Program-made: the position numbers and the translations under genes
NCBI GenBank assembly: GCA_002347755.1
Contig: DDXT01000063.1
Span: 1 to 7,385 of the forward strand
Length of the DNA stretch: 7,385 nt
Reading direction: 5' to 3'
DNA from: Caryophanales bacterium UBA2253
GTDB taxonomy: Bacteria > Bacillota_I > Bacilli_A > ML615J-28 > CAG-698
Notes under the pieces: generated by a model
Databases searched by the model: none
What the model saw: the letters and a program-made list of their open reading frames with translations, nothing else
Told to the model about the DNA's origin: nothing
Part shown: positions 1 through 6,299 of the stretch, one piece after another
Numbering within the stretch: position 1 is the first letter of the stretch
Layout: every line of letters begins with the position of its first letter

Positions 1-32
1 TACCACCAACTAAGTTACAGGACCTTCAAAAA

Positions 33-257
33 TTACTCTCTTACAAATGGTAGCAAAGCCATGTGCCGAGCACGTTTGATCGCGATTGCCAATTCTCTTT
101 GGTAAATTGCTTTGGTTCCGGTGACACGGCGAGGAAGAATCTTCCCGCGGTCAGAAATAAACCGTCTCAGCAATTCATAATCTGTCCAATCAATTTTTAC
201 AACTTTGTTATCGGTAAAGTAGCAGGTTTTTTTACGTTTCATACGAAAATTTGCCAT
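33..257 (-). CDS. rpsR: 30S ribosomal protein S18
   Basis: Small ribosomal subunit protein S18, 74 residues, the usual Firmicutes length. It binds the 16S rRNA platform as a heterodimer with S6, whose gene starts the same operon. The sequence shows the basic N-terminus with the RKKTCYFTDN segment (about residues 8-17), then the family core LLRRFISDRGKILPRRVTGT (residues 29-48) and the C-terminal IKRARHMALLPF. The start is fixed by a strong AGGAGGT ribosome binding site at 266-272 on the minus strand. It ends in TAA. It is the third gene of rpsF-ssb-rpsR, 18 bases after ssb, and is expected to be co-transcribed. No terminator is visible in the 32 bases downstream, so the transcript may continue beyond the window edge. 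Identification is secure. Confidence 0.97.
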   Translation of the reverse strand: MANFRMKRKKTCYFTDNKVVKIDWTDYELLRRFISDRGKILPRRVTGTKAIYQRELAIAIKRARHMALLPFVRE

Positions 258-275
258 TTTTTTAAACCTCCTGTG

Positions 276-746
276 TTAAAATGGGAGATCGTCATTCGAG
301 ACATCGAAACTGCTTTTTAAGTCTTCGAACGGATCTTTTGATGCTTGCGCTTGTTCCGAAGTTTTGTTGGCTCCGGTCGGAATGTCATATTGGTTGACAT
401 CCGCGAATCCGCTGCCGCCATCGCGGGCAGATTTGGATTCCAGGAAATGGACCCCGTCGCAAATGACTTCGGTCACATATCGCTTTACGCCCCCGGCGTC
501 TTCATAGTTGCGGACTTGGATTTGACCGTCCACACCGATCAGACTGCCTTTGCGCATGTATTTTGCGAGGTTTTCGGCTTGTTGGCGCCAAACCACGCAG
601 TTGATGAAATCGGTCTGTTTCTCCCCGTTGCGGTTCGAAAAGGCGCGGCTGACCGCGATGGTGAATTGAACCACCGCAATGTCATTGCTGGTTCTTTTTA
701 ATTCGGGGTCTTTGGTCAGACGACCAACGAGTACGACTTTGTTCAT
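276..746 (-). CDS. ssb: Single-stranded DNA-binding protein
   Basis: SSB, 156 residues, protects single-stranded DNA and recruits replication and repair enzymes. Residues 1-103 form the OB fold: it opens with MNKVVLVGRLTKDPELKRT, followed by the FTIAVSR strand, the DFINCVVWRQQAENLAKYMRKG helix region, and GQIQVRNYED. Residues about 104-145 are a low-complexity linker rich in G, S, Q and A. The protein ends in the acidic tip DDLPF, the conserved docking site for SSB partner proteins. It sits between rpsF and rpsR, the standard Firmicutes arrangement. The gap to rpsF is 9 bases, and its ribosome binding site is weak (AGGT, partly overlapping the rpsF stop), which suggests translational coupling to rpsF. 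It ends in TAA. Confidence 0.97.
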   Translation of the reverse strand: MNKVVLVGRLTKDPELKRTSNDIAVVQFTIAVSRAFSNRNGEKQTDFINCVVWRQQAENLAKYMRKGSLIGVDGQIQVRNYEDAGGVKRYVTEVICDGVHFLESKSARDGGSGFADVNQYDIPTGANKTSEQAQASKDPFEDLKSSFDVSNDDLPF

Positions 747-755
747 TTTGCTTAC

Positions 756-1040
756 CTAGTCTTCCCTAACTAAAATATGGCGAATAATGTCCTCACGGTT
801 GTTGCAGATACGGTCGTATTCCGATACGGCAGTAGCGGTAGCTTCCGCAACAAACACTACGTAATAGCCTTTTTTGAAATCCTCGATTTCATAAGCCAGG
901 TCTTTCATTCCCCATTCATTAACTTCAAGAATCCGGCTTCCGTTATCGGCGAATAATTTCGCAATGTCGGCGATCACGGCTTTGAATCCTTCTTCGGCTA
1001 ATGTTGGGACAATGATGAACATACCTTTGTATTGTTGCAT
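756..1040 (-). CDS. rpsF: 30S ribosomal protein S6
   Basis: Ribosomal protein S6, 94 residues, partner of S18 on the 16S platform. The sequence follows the family throughout: YKGMFIIVPTL at the first strand, VNEWGMKDLAYEIEDFKKGYY in the middle, and DIIRHILVRED at the end. The family normally ends with a short acidic tail after RHI(L/V)V(R/K), so the TAG at 756-758 is at the expected position. Start ATG at 1038-1040 is preceded by AAAGGAGGTG at 1046-1055 on the minus strand. It is the first gene of the operon, with its own promoter and leader hairpins. It is the only gene in the window ending in TAG, and that TAG is in frame with the ssb start 9 bases on; see the findings. Confidence 0.97.
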   Translation of the reverse strand: MQQYKGMFIIVPTLAEEGFKAVIADIAKLFADNGSRILEVNEWGMKDLAYEIEDFKKGYYVVFVAEATATAVSEYDRICNNREDIIRHILVRED

Positions 1041-1045
1041 ATTGG

Positions 1046-1055
1046 CACCTCCTTT
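1046..1055 (-). promoter_or_regulatory. rpsF ribosome binding site
   Basis: Minus strand reads AAAGGAGGTG, a near-full anti-Shine-Dalgarno match placed about 7 bases before the rpsF ATG. It fixes the start codon. Confidence 0.85.
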
Positions 1056-1065
1056 TGGTCATATG

Positions 1066-1107
1066 GCTTTCCGCTCTCCGGAAAGCAAGGATGAGTGTTT
1101 CACTCAC
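1066..1107 (-). promoter_or_regulatory. rpsF 5' leader with two hairpins, candidate S6:S18 autoregulatory site
   Basis: Between the promoter and the ribosome binding site the minus strand holds two hairpins. The upstream one (1092-1106) pairs TGAGTG with CACTCA around an AAA loop. The downstream one (1066-1086) pairs GCTTTCCG with CGGAAAGC, a perfect 8-bp stem with a GAGAG loop, ending about 10 bases before the ribosome binding site. Known: in many bacteria the S6:S18 complex binds a hairpin in the rpsF leader that contains a CCG element resembling its 16S helix 22 site. Here CCG lies at the top of the second stem, in the right place for such feedback. The hairpins are seen; the autoregulatory role is inferred. 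Confidence 0.5.
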
Positions 1108-1114
1108 TTAATAT

Positions 1115-1142
1115 ATTATACTCTTTTTTCCCTCCAAGTCAA
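1115..1142 (-). promoter_or_regulatory. Sigma-A promoter of rpsF-ssb-rpsR
   Basis: On the minus strand TTGACT (plus 1137-1142) and a perfect TATAAT (plus 1115-1120) are separated by 16 bases. The predicted transcription start lies near 1107, giving a leader of about 65 bases before rpsF. Confidence 0.8.
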
Positions 1143-1202
1143 GAAAATGTGCACACCTAAATTGGAAAGGTTTTGAAAAAAACTTTACCACTTGCGTTTT
1201 TC

Positions 1203-1230
1203 TTGAAATTTCGTTTGCTTATAGTAAAAT
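1203..1230 (+). promoter_or_regulatory. Probable promoter of the subtilase operon
   Basis: TTGAAA at 1203-1208 and TAAAAT at 1225-1230 with a 16-base spacer, in an AT-rich divergent intergenic region. The TTATAG just before it could offer an alternative -10. It would give a leader of roughly 50 bases before the subtilase gene. It does not overlap the divergent rpsF promoter. Confidence 0.5.
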
Positions 1231-1276
1231 AAATAATACTGGCAAAAATGGTAATGATTTTGTTTTATTAATGCGT

Positions 1277-1284
1277 AAAGGAGG
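1277..1284 (+). promoter_or_regulatory. Subtilase gene ribosome binding site
   Basis: AAAGGAGG lies 5 bases before the ATG at 1290 and fixes that start over the later ATG at codon 8. Confidence 0.85.
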
Positions 1285-1289
1285 AGAGT

Positions 1290-3974
1290 ATGAAGTTATT
1301 TCGTTACATCATGGCTTTTACAACTTTATTCTTTTTCTTGGTTTGGGCAGGTTTTTCTCCGAACCCCAATTCGGGAAATGGCTCCTTCCTTTCCTCATAC
1401 AATTTTGACCTTTTATTAGAAACCAACGAATTTCAAGCTTCCCAAATTTCCCAGATGGAAAATATTGAATTGATCGATTATTCGCAATATGGTTTTGCAA
1501 CTTTTCGGGCCCGAAGCGAAGAGAAGTACCTGGCTTTGCTTGAAAACGAGAATTTAGCCTTCCTTCCCAACTCCTTGGCAACGACCGATGCTCCTCCAAT
1601 AAAGAACAAAGAAGATTTAACCAATTTATATGCTTTGACCTTAATGGAAACCTATAGTGCCTGGCAACTTACCACCGGAAACAGCAGCGTATTGGTTGCC
1701 ATCATTGATACCGGAATTGACATTTATCATAGTGAATTTATAGGAAAAGTATCCTCATTATCCTATAATTCCCAAACAAAAACCGTGGGACTAACCCAAG
1801 TCATCGATGATCAGGGACATGGCACGATGGTTGCGGGCGTAATCGCCGCTGCAAAAGGAAATTACGTCGGGATTTCCGGAATAGCTCCGTCTTCATCATT
1901 ATTGGTAATCAAGGCCAATGAGCCCAATGAAGGAACATTCCTTGACAGTTCGCTGATCGAAGGCATTTATTATGCGGTTGATCACGGCGCTGACATTATC
2001 AACATGAGTTTAGGGGGACCTTATGCCAATCCATTGACGAAAACGGCTTTGGAGTATGCCAGAAACCAAGGCGTTATCGTGGTGGCCGCCTCAGGAAATG
2101 ACAGCGTCAGCACCCCTTATTATCCAGCTAGTTTCAGTACCGTTATTTCGGTCTCGGCAGTTGATCAAACCAAGGCATTGGCCACTTATTCCAATTATGG
2201 TTCATCCATCAGCATAAGTGCTCCCGGAACGAATATTTATACGACTTTTAAGGGAAACGCCTATGGCTTTGGTTCGGGTACTTCTTTGGCTTCCCCTCAA
2301 GTAACCGGAGTATTGGCCCTCATGGCTGCTTACTTAAATGTTACCGATGAAGAAACAATCGAAAGGCTTTTGCTTACTTCTTCAGACCTTGGTTCGTTAG
2401 GAAGAGATGATTATTTCGGATATGGTTTGGTAAATAGTTATGATTCTTTAATCCACCCATTGGTGACGGTTTCTTTTGAAACTTTTGGGGGGACGGTTTT
2501 GCAGCCAATAAAAGTGGCCGCCGCTCGTCCTTTTGTTTGCTCCCAGATCCCGGAAAAGGATCTGTCCGTCTTTTCAGGATGGTACCAAGACAGCCTGTTG
2601 ACCGTTCCTTGGGTTGAAGGAACAAGCGTTGCCAATGCCAACATGACTTTATATGCGAAATACACCCAAAGTTCCTATCTTGTGACTTTTGTTACCGCGG
2701 GAACGCCGGTTGCGGATTTAATTGTGGCTGCAAATGGCACTTTCGCTTTGCCTTCAACTTCGCTTGATCAATATCAGTTTGTTGGTTGGTACAAAGACAG
2801 TCAATTTTTAGAACCTTATATTGTATCTGCCGTAACCGACAATTTAACTCTTTACGCGAAATTCGAAAAACTCGAAATCTATTATAATGTCTTCTTTGTG
2901 ACCCCGGGTTCGGCGATCGAACCCCTCAAAGTAAAAGAAGGCGACAGTTTCAATCTTCCTTCCTCTTCCTTGGCGGGACACACTTTTCAAGGCTGGTACA
3001 AAGATAGTAATTGCACGGTTGCTTACCAAAGTTTTCCGGTGATGTCTTCAATAACCCTTTATGCCCTCTTCACCGTTAATGATTATCACATTACTTATTG
3101 GCTTGACCAAGTAATATTTGAAACCCTTTCTTTGCCATTCGGAAGCGACATTCCGCTTCTTTCCCCTTCCAAATTAGGCCATAGTTTTAGCGGCTGGTTC
3201 CTGGATGTTGACCAAACTGCTCTTTTGGTAGAAACGACTTTGGAAGGTGACCTCGTATTGTATGGAGGGTTTTCCGTTGAGAGATATCTGGTTGTCTTTA
3301 TGATGGATGATACGATCATAAGTCAATCGGAAGTCAATTATCAAGAAAGCGCCATCGCCCCCGAACCACCAGCCAAGCCGGATTCAGTTTGTTTTTTTTA
3401 CCAGTTTTCAGGCTGGAGCGATTCATTTCAAAACGTAACTTTCGATTTAATAATTGAACCGGTATTCATAAAAACCTTTAAACCGGAAAGTGTTTCGTTA
3501 AAACCGGGAGTCGATACGGTTCATCAAGGAGATGATTGGGTTGACGCGGGAGTGAATTTTGATGATGCATGCTTAACCGTTACCACCCAAAGTCTTGTTG
3601 ACACCAATACAATCGGAAGGTACGCGATCACATATTCTTTTTATGATCAGGCGACAATGATCTACGAAATAAAACGAATAGTGTCCGTGATTGAGAAACC
3701 GGAAATCATCCAAATCACTTTGCTTGAAGATGTTACGACCATTTATGAAGGACAGACTTATGTTGATCCCGGAGCTACAACCAACATAGGAACCATAACC
3801 AAAATTGGTGATGTCAACAATCTGCAAGCCGGTGTTTATGTCATAACTTACGAAGTTGTTTATCAAAACATCACTTTTCAAAAACATAAATATGTCTATG
3901 TTTTGAAAGTCATTGAAGCCGGCCTACCCGTTGCTTTTCTACCTAGCGAGAAAAAATGGTGGTACGAACTATGA
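1290..3974 (+). CDS. Secreted S8 (subtilisin-like) serine protease with InlB-type and Ig-like repeats
   Basis: Extracellular serine endopeptidase of family S8, 894 residues. Residues 1-22 are a hydrophobic signal segment without a lipobox cysteine. Residues about 36-100 look like an inhibitory propeptide. The catalytic domain (about 125-390) has the full triad: Asp140 in AIIDTGID, His177 in GHGTMVAG, Ser332 in GTSLASP, with oxyanion Asn270 in AASGN. Residues 392-728 carry five InlB B-repeat/Flg_new-like units (about 392-460, 463-527, 531-595, 599-662, 666-728), marked by a GW(Y/F) turn and a closing LYAKF-like strand. The last two are more diverged. Two DUF5011/HYR-like Ig domains follow (about 734-802 and 807-875). 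The C-terminus has no LPXTG signal or membrane helix, so how the protein is held at the cell surface, if at all, is unclear. The stop overlaps the next start as ATGA. The substrate is unknown; adhesion-linked proteolysis is inferred from the repeats. Confidence 0.93.
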   Translation: MKLFRYIMAFTTLFFFLVWAGFSPNPNSGNGSFLSSYNFDLLLETNEFQASQISQMENIELIDYSQYGFATFRARSEEKYLALLENENLAFLPNSLATTDAPPIKNKEDLTNLYALTLMETYSAWQLTTGNSSVLVAIIDTGIDIYHSEFIGKVSSLSYNSQTKTVGLTQVIDDQGHGTMVAGVIAAAKGNYVGISGIAPSSSLLVIKANEPNEGTFLDSSLIEGIYYAVDHGADIINMSLGGPYANPLTKTALEYARNQGVIVVAASGNDSVSTPYYPASFSTVISVSAVDQTKALATYSNYGSSISISAPGTNIYTTFKGNAYGFGSGTSLASPQVTGVLALMAAYLNVTDEETIERLLLTSSDLGSLGRDDYFGYGLVNSYDSLIHPLVTVSFETFGGTVLQPIKVAAARPFVCSQIPEKDLSVFSGWYQDSLLTVPWVEGTSVANANMTLYAKYTQSSYLVTFVTAGTPVADLIVAANGTFALPSTSLDQYQFVGWYKDSQFLEPYIVSAVTDNLTLYAKFEKLEIYYNVFFVTPGSAIEPLKVKEGDSFNLPSSSLAGHTFQGWYKDSNCTVAYQSFPVMSSITLYALFTVNDYHITYWLDQVIFETLSLPFGSDIPLLSPSKLGHSFSGWFLDVDQTALLVETTLEGDLVLYGGFSVERYLVVFMMDDTIISQSEVNYQESAIAPEPPAKPDSVCFFYQFSGWSDSFQNVTFDLIIEPVFIKTFKPESVSLKPGVDTVHQGDDWVDAGVNFDDACLTVTTQSLVDTNTIGRYAITYSFYDQATMIYEIKRIVSVIEKPEIIQITLLEDVTTIYEGQTYVDPGATTNIGTITKIGDVNNLQAGVYVITYEVVYQNITFQKHKYVYVLKVIEAGLPVAFLPSEKKWWYEL
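2463..3473 (+). repeat. Five tandem InlB-type (Listeria-Bacteroides) protein repeats inside the subtilase
   Basis: Repeat units at about 2463-2669, 2676-2870, 2880-3074, 3084-3275 and 3285-3473, each roughly 63-69 codons. The shared pattern is a V-F/V-T-P-G-like first strand, a central F-x-GW(Y/F)-x-D motif (GWYQD, GWYKD, GWYKD, GWFLD, GWSDS) and a closing TLYAKF-type strand. Units 2 and 3 are closest to each other, sharing GWYKDS. Units 4 and 5 are weaker. Such beta-grasp repeats are common in surface proteins of Gram-positive bacteria. The repeat is clear at the protein level; the DNA has diverged. Confidence 0.8.
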
Positions 3975-4504
3975 AAAAAATATTGTTCATTGGATTATTC
4001 ATCGGCCTATTAACCGTTGTGGGTTGCTCCATCGGAAAAAACACCACCCTTAGAATGACCTTACAACCGGGAATAGACACCATCGAAATCAATGGCGACT
4101 ATGTTGATCCGGGAGCAAAAGCCACTTTCGGCCTCTTAAACGTCGAGGTCACAGTCGCATCTTCTGACCTAGGCATTTCCGCCTTAGGGACTTACTCCAT
4201 CGTTTACGAAGCCAGTTACGGCGATCAAACGAAAACAATTTCCCGATACGTCACCGTCATTGACGATACCGCCCCGCAACTTTCCTTAAACCCGGGAATC
4301 GATACAATCCTAATCGGAGAAACTTGGATCGATGGCGGAGTTACCGTCATCGACAATAGCTTAAGTTCAATTGTCCCAACCGTTATCGGTCAGGTCAATG
4401 AGCAGATCGTTGGTGACTATGAGATTACTTATCGGGCAACGGACGCCAGCGGAAATCAAAACCAGATTACTCGCATTGTTCACGTAATTGATGATAACGA
4501 ATAA
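3971..4504 (+). CDS. Lipoprotein of two Ig-like (DUF5011-type) domains
   Basis: From the ATG at 3971 this is a 177-residue predicted lipoprotein. A KK-led hydrophobic signal peptide ends in the lipobox VVGC, so Cys19 would be lipidated and the protein anchored on the outer face of the membrane. Two Ig-like domains follow, about residues 27-98 and 102-175, each opening with a PGIDTI motif and a G-x-x-(Y/W)-(V/I)-D-x-G turn. They belong to the same type as the two domains ending the upstream protease. I prefer this start to the in-frame ATG at 3956 because it gives a clean signal peptide and the ATGA overlap with the protease stop. The only Shine-Dalgarno is a weak GGTGG at 3958-3962, so translation is probably coupled. 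No enzyme domain is present. A role in binding or docking the protease at the surface is inference. Confidence 0.8.
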   Translation: MKKILFIGLFIGLLTVVGCSIGKNTTLRMTLQPGIDTIEINGDYVDPGAKATFGLLNVEVTVASSDLGISALGTYSIVYEASYGDQTKTISRYVTVIDDTAPQLSLNPGIDTILIGETWIDGGVTVIDNSLSSIVPTVIGQVNEQIVGDYEITYRATDASGNQNQITRIVHVIDDNE

Positions 4505-4528
4505 AAGCTGATTTGCATCGGCTTTTTT
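4503..4528 (+). terminator. Rho-independent terminator of the subtilase-lipoprotein operon
   Basis: AAAAGCTGAT (4503-4512) pairs with ATCGGCTTTT (4517-4526) around a TTGC loop with one G-T pair, running into a six-T tract. It begins within the lipoprotein stop codon. Confidence 0.85.
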
Positions 4529-4665
4529 CTTTAAAGGGTTGCTTTCCTATGAGTTTTTGCTTTTTCGCTTTGACTTCTTGTTTTTTTAATTTCTTGAAAT
4601 TCGTTTTCAAAAAAATCCCCCTTGTTTTGACCCGCTTTAAAAAAATAGTTTTATTTTCAAAACAA

Positions 4666-4680
4666 TGATATAATTATATC
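4666..4680 (+). promoter_or_regulatory. Extended -10 promoter of the ROK gene with overlapping palindrome
   Basis: TG-A-TATAAT at 4666-4674 is an extended -10 element; no good -35 is seen 16-18 bases upstream. The -10 lies inside a perfect 14-base palindrome, GATATAATTATATC (4667-4680), which could be an operator, though AT-rich palindromes also arise by chance. Confidence 0.6.
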
Positions 4681-4719
4681 GCGAGAACAAATCATGGGGT
4701 GTTGATAGGAGCAGTAACA

Positions 4720-5589
4720 ATGAATTACCTTTCATTCGACATCGGTGGGACTTTTACAAAATTTGCGGTCATAACCGAAGACTTCCAAATCCTGGAAAAG
4801 GGCGAGTATCCGACTCTGGCGATGCTGGGACGAAAACAAATAATGAAAACGACCATCAACAAAATAAAAGAATATCGGGATCATTACCAGATCCACGGCG
4901 TCGCCATCAGCAGCCCCGGGGTCATTGATTTCCAAAACGGCATAGTCACCTATGCCAATAATCTCATGCCAAATTACGCGGGAACGAACTTCCGCCAGGA
5001 AATATTCCAAGCCACCGGTCTGTTTGCGACCGCCGAAAACGACGTCAACTGCTTCGCTCTTTCCGAAACGCTCATCGGCAATGACTCTTTTCTGATGATC
5101 ACGATCGGCACCGGAATCGGGGGGGCCATCGTCATGGACAACCAGATCTTTCACGGCGTGAACAACAGCGCCGGCGAATTCGGCCAAATGGTCATCGACA
5201 ATCAGAAATGGGAAAATTTGGCTTCAATGCGAAGCCTGGTTGAAAAAGCCCGTCTCTTCAATCTGCCGGTCAAAAACGGCGAGGAATTGTTTGCCCTCTA
5301 TGACCAAAAAAACATCGTCGCCATGAACCTGGTGGCGGAATTCTATAATTATCTCGCCAAAGGAATCTGCAATCTGGCTTATTTGTTCAATCCTCAGAAA
5401 ATCATTTTCGGAGGGGGGATCACCCGCCGGAAAGACTCCTTCATTGCCGAGCTGAGCTCCGCCGTCAGCCGGATCGTCGATGCCAATTATTGGGGATCGA
5501 CCATCATCACAACTGGCAAGTTCTTAAGTGACGGCGGCTTGATCGGCGCCTTGATCCATTATTTTAATATTGCCAAAACAAACAAATGA
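4720..5589 (+). CDS. ROK family sugar kinase, zinc-less type
   Basis: Cytoplasmic ATP-dependent sugar kinase of the ROK family, 289 residues. The N-terminal phosphate loop is FDIGGTFTK (residues 6-14). The proposed catalytic base is Asp108 in ENDVN. The second phosphate motif GTGIGG is at 130-135, and the sugar-binding GEFG at 152-155. FGGGI (230-234) and DGGLIGA (271-277) complete the C-terminal lobe. The cysteine-rich zinc motif (CxCGxxGCxE) is absent, and the usual zinc-ligand His of EFGH is Gln156. This matches the zinc-less kinases of Firmicutes, which include beta-glucoside and other hexose kinases, so the sugar cannot be assigned. With no helix-turn-helix N-terminus it is an enzyme rather than a ROK repressor. 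ATG 4720 is chosen over GTG 4699 because AGGAG (4707-4711) sits 8 bases before it and the fold starts directly after. It is monocistronic. Confidence 0.9.
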   Translation: MNYLSFDIGGTFTKFAVITEDFQILEKGEYPTLAMLGRKQIMKTTINKIKEYRDHYQIHGVAISSPGVIDFQNGIVTYANNLMPNYAGTNFRQEIFQATGLFATAENDVNCFALSETLIGNDSFLMITIGTGIGGAIVMDNQIFHGVNNSAGEFGQMVIDNQKWENLASMRSLVEKARLFNLPVKNGEELFALYDQKNIVAMNLVAEFYNYLAKGICNLAYLFNPQKIIFGGGITRRKDSFIAELSSAVSRIVDANYWGSTIITTGKFLSDGGLIGALIHYFNIAKTNK

Positions 5590-5619
5590 AAGATTCAAGC
5601 CCGGGCTTGGATCTTTTTT
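5589..5619 (+). terminator. Rho-independent terminator of the ROK gene
   Basis: AAAGATTCAAGCCC (5589-5602) is followed directly by GGGCTTGGATCTTT (5603-5616): a 14-base inverted repeat with one G-T pair, its centre forming the loop, ending in six Ts. Strong terminator overlapping the last base of the stop codon. Confidence 0.9.
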
Positions 5620-5665
5620 CAAAACGCCGAAGGAGTGAAAATCAAAAATGTATCGTTGTTTTAGC

Positions 5666-5683
5666 TTTCATGTTATAATGAAA
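5666..5683 (+). promoter_or_regulatory. Extended -10 promoter of the ferritin-like gene with inverted repeat
   Basis: TG-T-TATAAT at 5671-5679 is an extended -10 element; the -35 region is poor. The element lies in an inverted repeat TTTCAT-N6-ATGAAA (5666-5683), which could bind a dimeric regulator. The leader to the start codon is about 65 bases. Confidence 0.55.
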
Positions 5684-5751
5684 AAAGAATTAGGAAATTA
5701 TTAGTAGGCAAAAAACCAAACTGAAGAATAAAAAACAACAAGGAGGACAGC

Positions 5752-6237
5752 ATGCGCGATTTGAAATTTGCCATAAAAATGGAACAAGACGGCGAGAAAT
5801 ATTATTTGGACCAAGCCAAGATCAATCAGGAAAACAGTCTGCACACCGTTTGCCTTTTGTTGGCGAAAGACGAAAACAACCACGCCCGGATCCTGACGCT
5901 CAAACTCAACGATGAAACCTTTATGCTGACCGAATCCGAGGCGCTTTCCAAAGCCAAAACCATTTTCACCAATCTGCGCGATTTCAAGACCGATGCCAAA
6001 GAAACCGCCAAACAGCTGGACTTCTATCGAATGGCTTCGGAAATGGAAAAGCGCAGCATCGACTTTTACGCGAGGTTTCTGGCTTTGGCCAAAGATGTCC
6101 CGGAAAAAATGCTGTTTGAGTTTTTGGTGAAACAGGAAAAACAGCATTTTGAAGTTCTTGACGAATTGGCTTCGCAACTCCGAAACGCTGAAGAATGGGT
6201 CGAAAGCGCGGAATTCGGCGTCCGTAAACCCTACTGA
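5752..6237 (+). CDS. Ferritin-like diiron protein (rubrerythrin-like, no rubredoxin domain)
   Basis: A 161-residue all-helical protein of the ferritin-like/rubrerythrin superfamily, probably cytoplasmic. Two similar halves carry the diiron pattern. Half one has Glu11 in AIKMEQDGEKYY and Glu41-x-x-His44 in DENNHAR. Half two has Glu99 in SEMEKRSIDFY and Glu129-x-x-His132 in KQEKQHF. These six residues match the E...ExxH, E...ExxH ligand set of the family. The C-terminal rubredoxin-like Cys4 iron site of classical rubrerythrin is missing, so any peroxide reduction would need an outside electron donor. The Rieske protein encoded next is one candidate. AAGGAGGA at 5740-5747 supports the ATG at 5752. 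It ends in TGA, with 118 bases to the next gene. Peroxide detoxification or iron handling is inferred from family and context. Confidence 0.82.
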   Translation: MRDLKFAIKMEQDGEKYYLDQAKINQENSLHTVCLLLAKDENNHARILTLKLNDETFMLTESEALSKAKTIFTNLRDFKTDAKETAKQLDFYRMASEMEKRSIDFYARFLALAKDVPEKMLFEFLVKQEKQHFEVLDELASQLRNAEEWVESAEFGVRKPY

Positions 6238-6264
6238 TCCCCAGTTTGGTTATCATGATCCAAG

Positions 6265-6299
6265 TTTTGGCTTAGCCAAAAATGAATCGGTAATTCATT
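6265..6299 (+). repeat. Two adjacent hairpins between the ferritin-like and Rieske genes
   Basis: TTTTGGC/GCCAAAA (6265-6271 and 6275-6281, TTA loop) is followed immediately by AATGAAT/ATTCATT (6281-6287 and 6293-6299, loop CGGTA). The first could be a weak terminator or attenuator, but it runs into AAATGAAT rather than a T tract. On the minus strand the first stem is followed by no good T run either. Function unknown. Confidence 0.4.

Noticed and set aside
345..701. 118-residue plus-strand open frame opposite ssb
   Set aside because: It lies wholly antisense to a clearly conserved ssb, has no ribosome binding site and no recognisable domain.
3956..3970. Upstream ATG as the lipoprotein start
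   Set aside because: It would put MVVRT before a typical MKK signal peptide; the ATG at 3971 gives the cleaner lipoprotein signal and the ATGA overlap.
1290..4504. Protease plus lipoprotein as an antibody-capture and cleavage pair like mycoplasma MIB-MIP
   Set aside because: MIP proteases belong to a different family from S8, and the lipoprotein holds only DUF5011-type domains, with nothing resembling MIB.
4732..5187. 151-residue minus-strand open frame opposite the ROK gene
   Set aside because: Shadow of the ROK coding sequence; composition looks random and no start signal is present.
5701..6177. 158-residue minus-strand open frame opposite the ferritin-like gene
   Set aside because: Antisense shadow rich in Phe and Gln from reversed Glu/Lys codons; no start signal or family resemblance.
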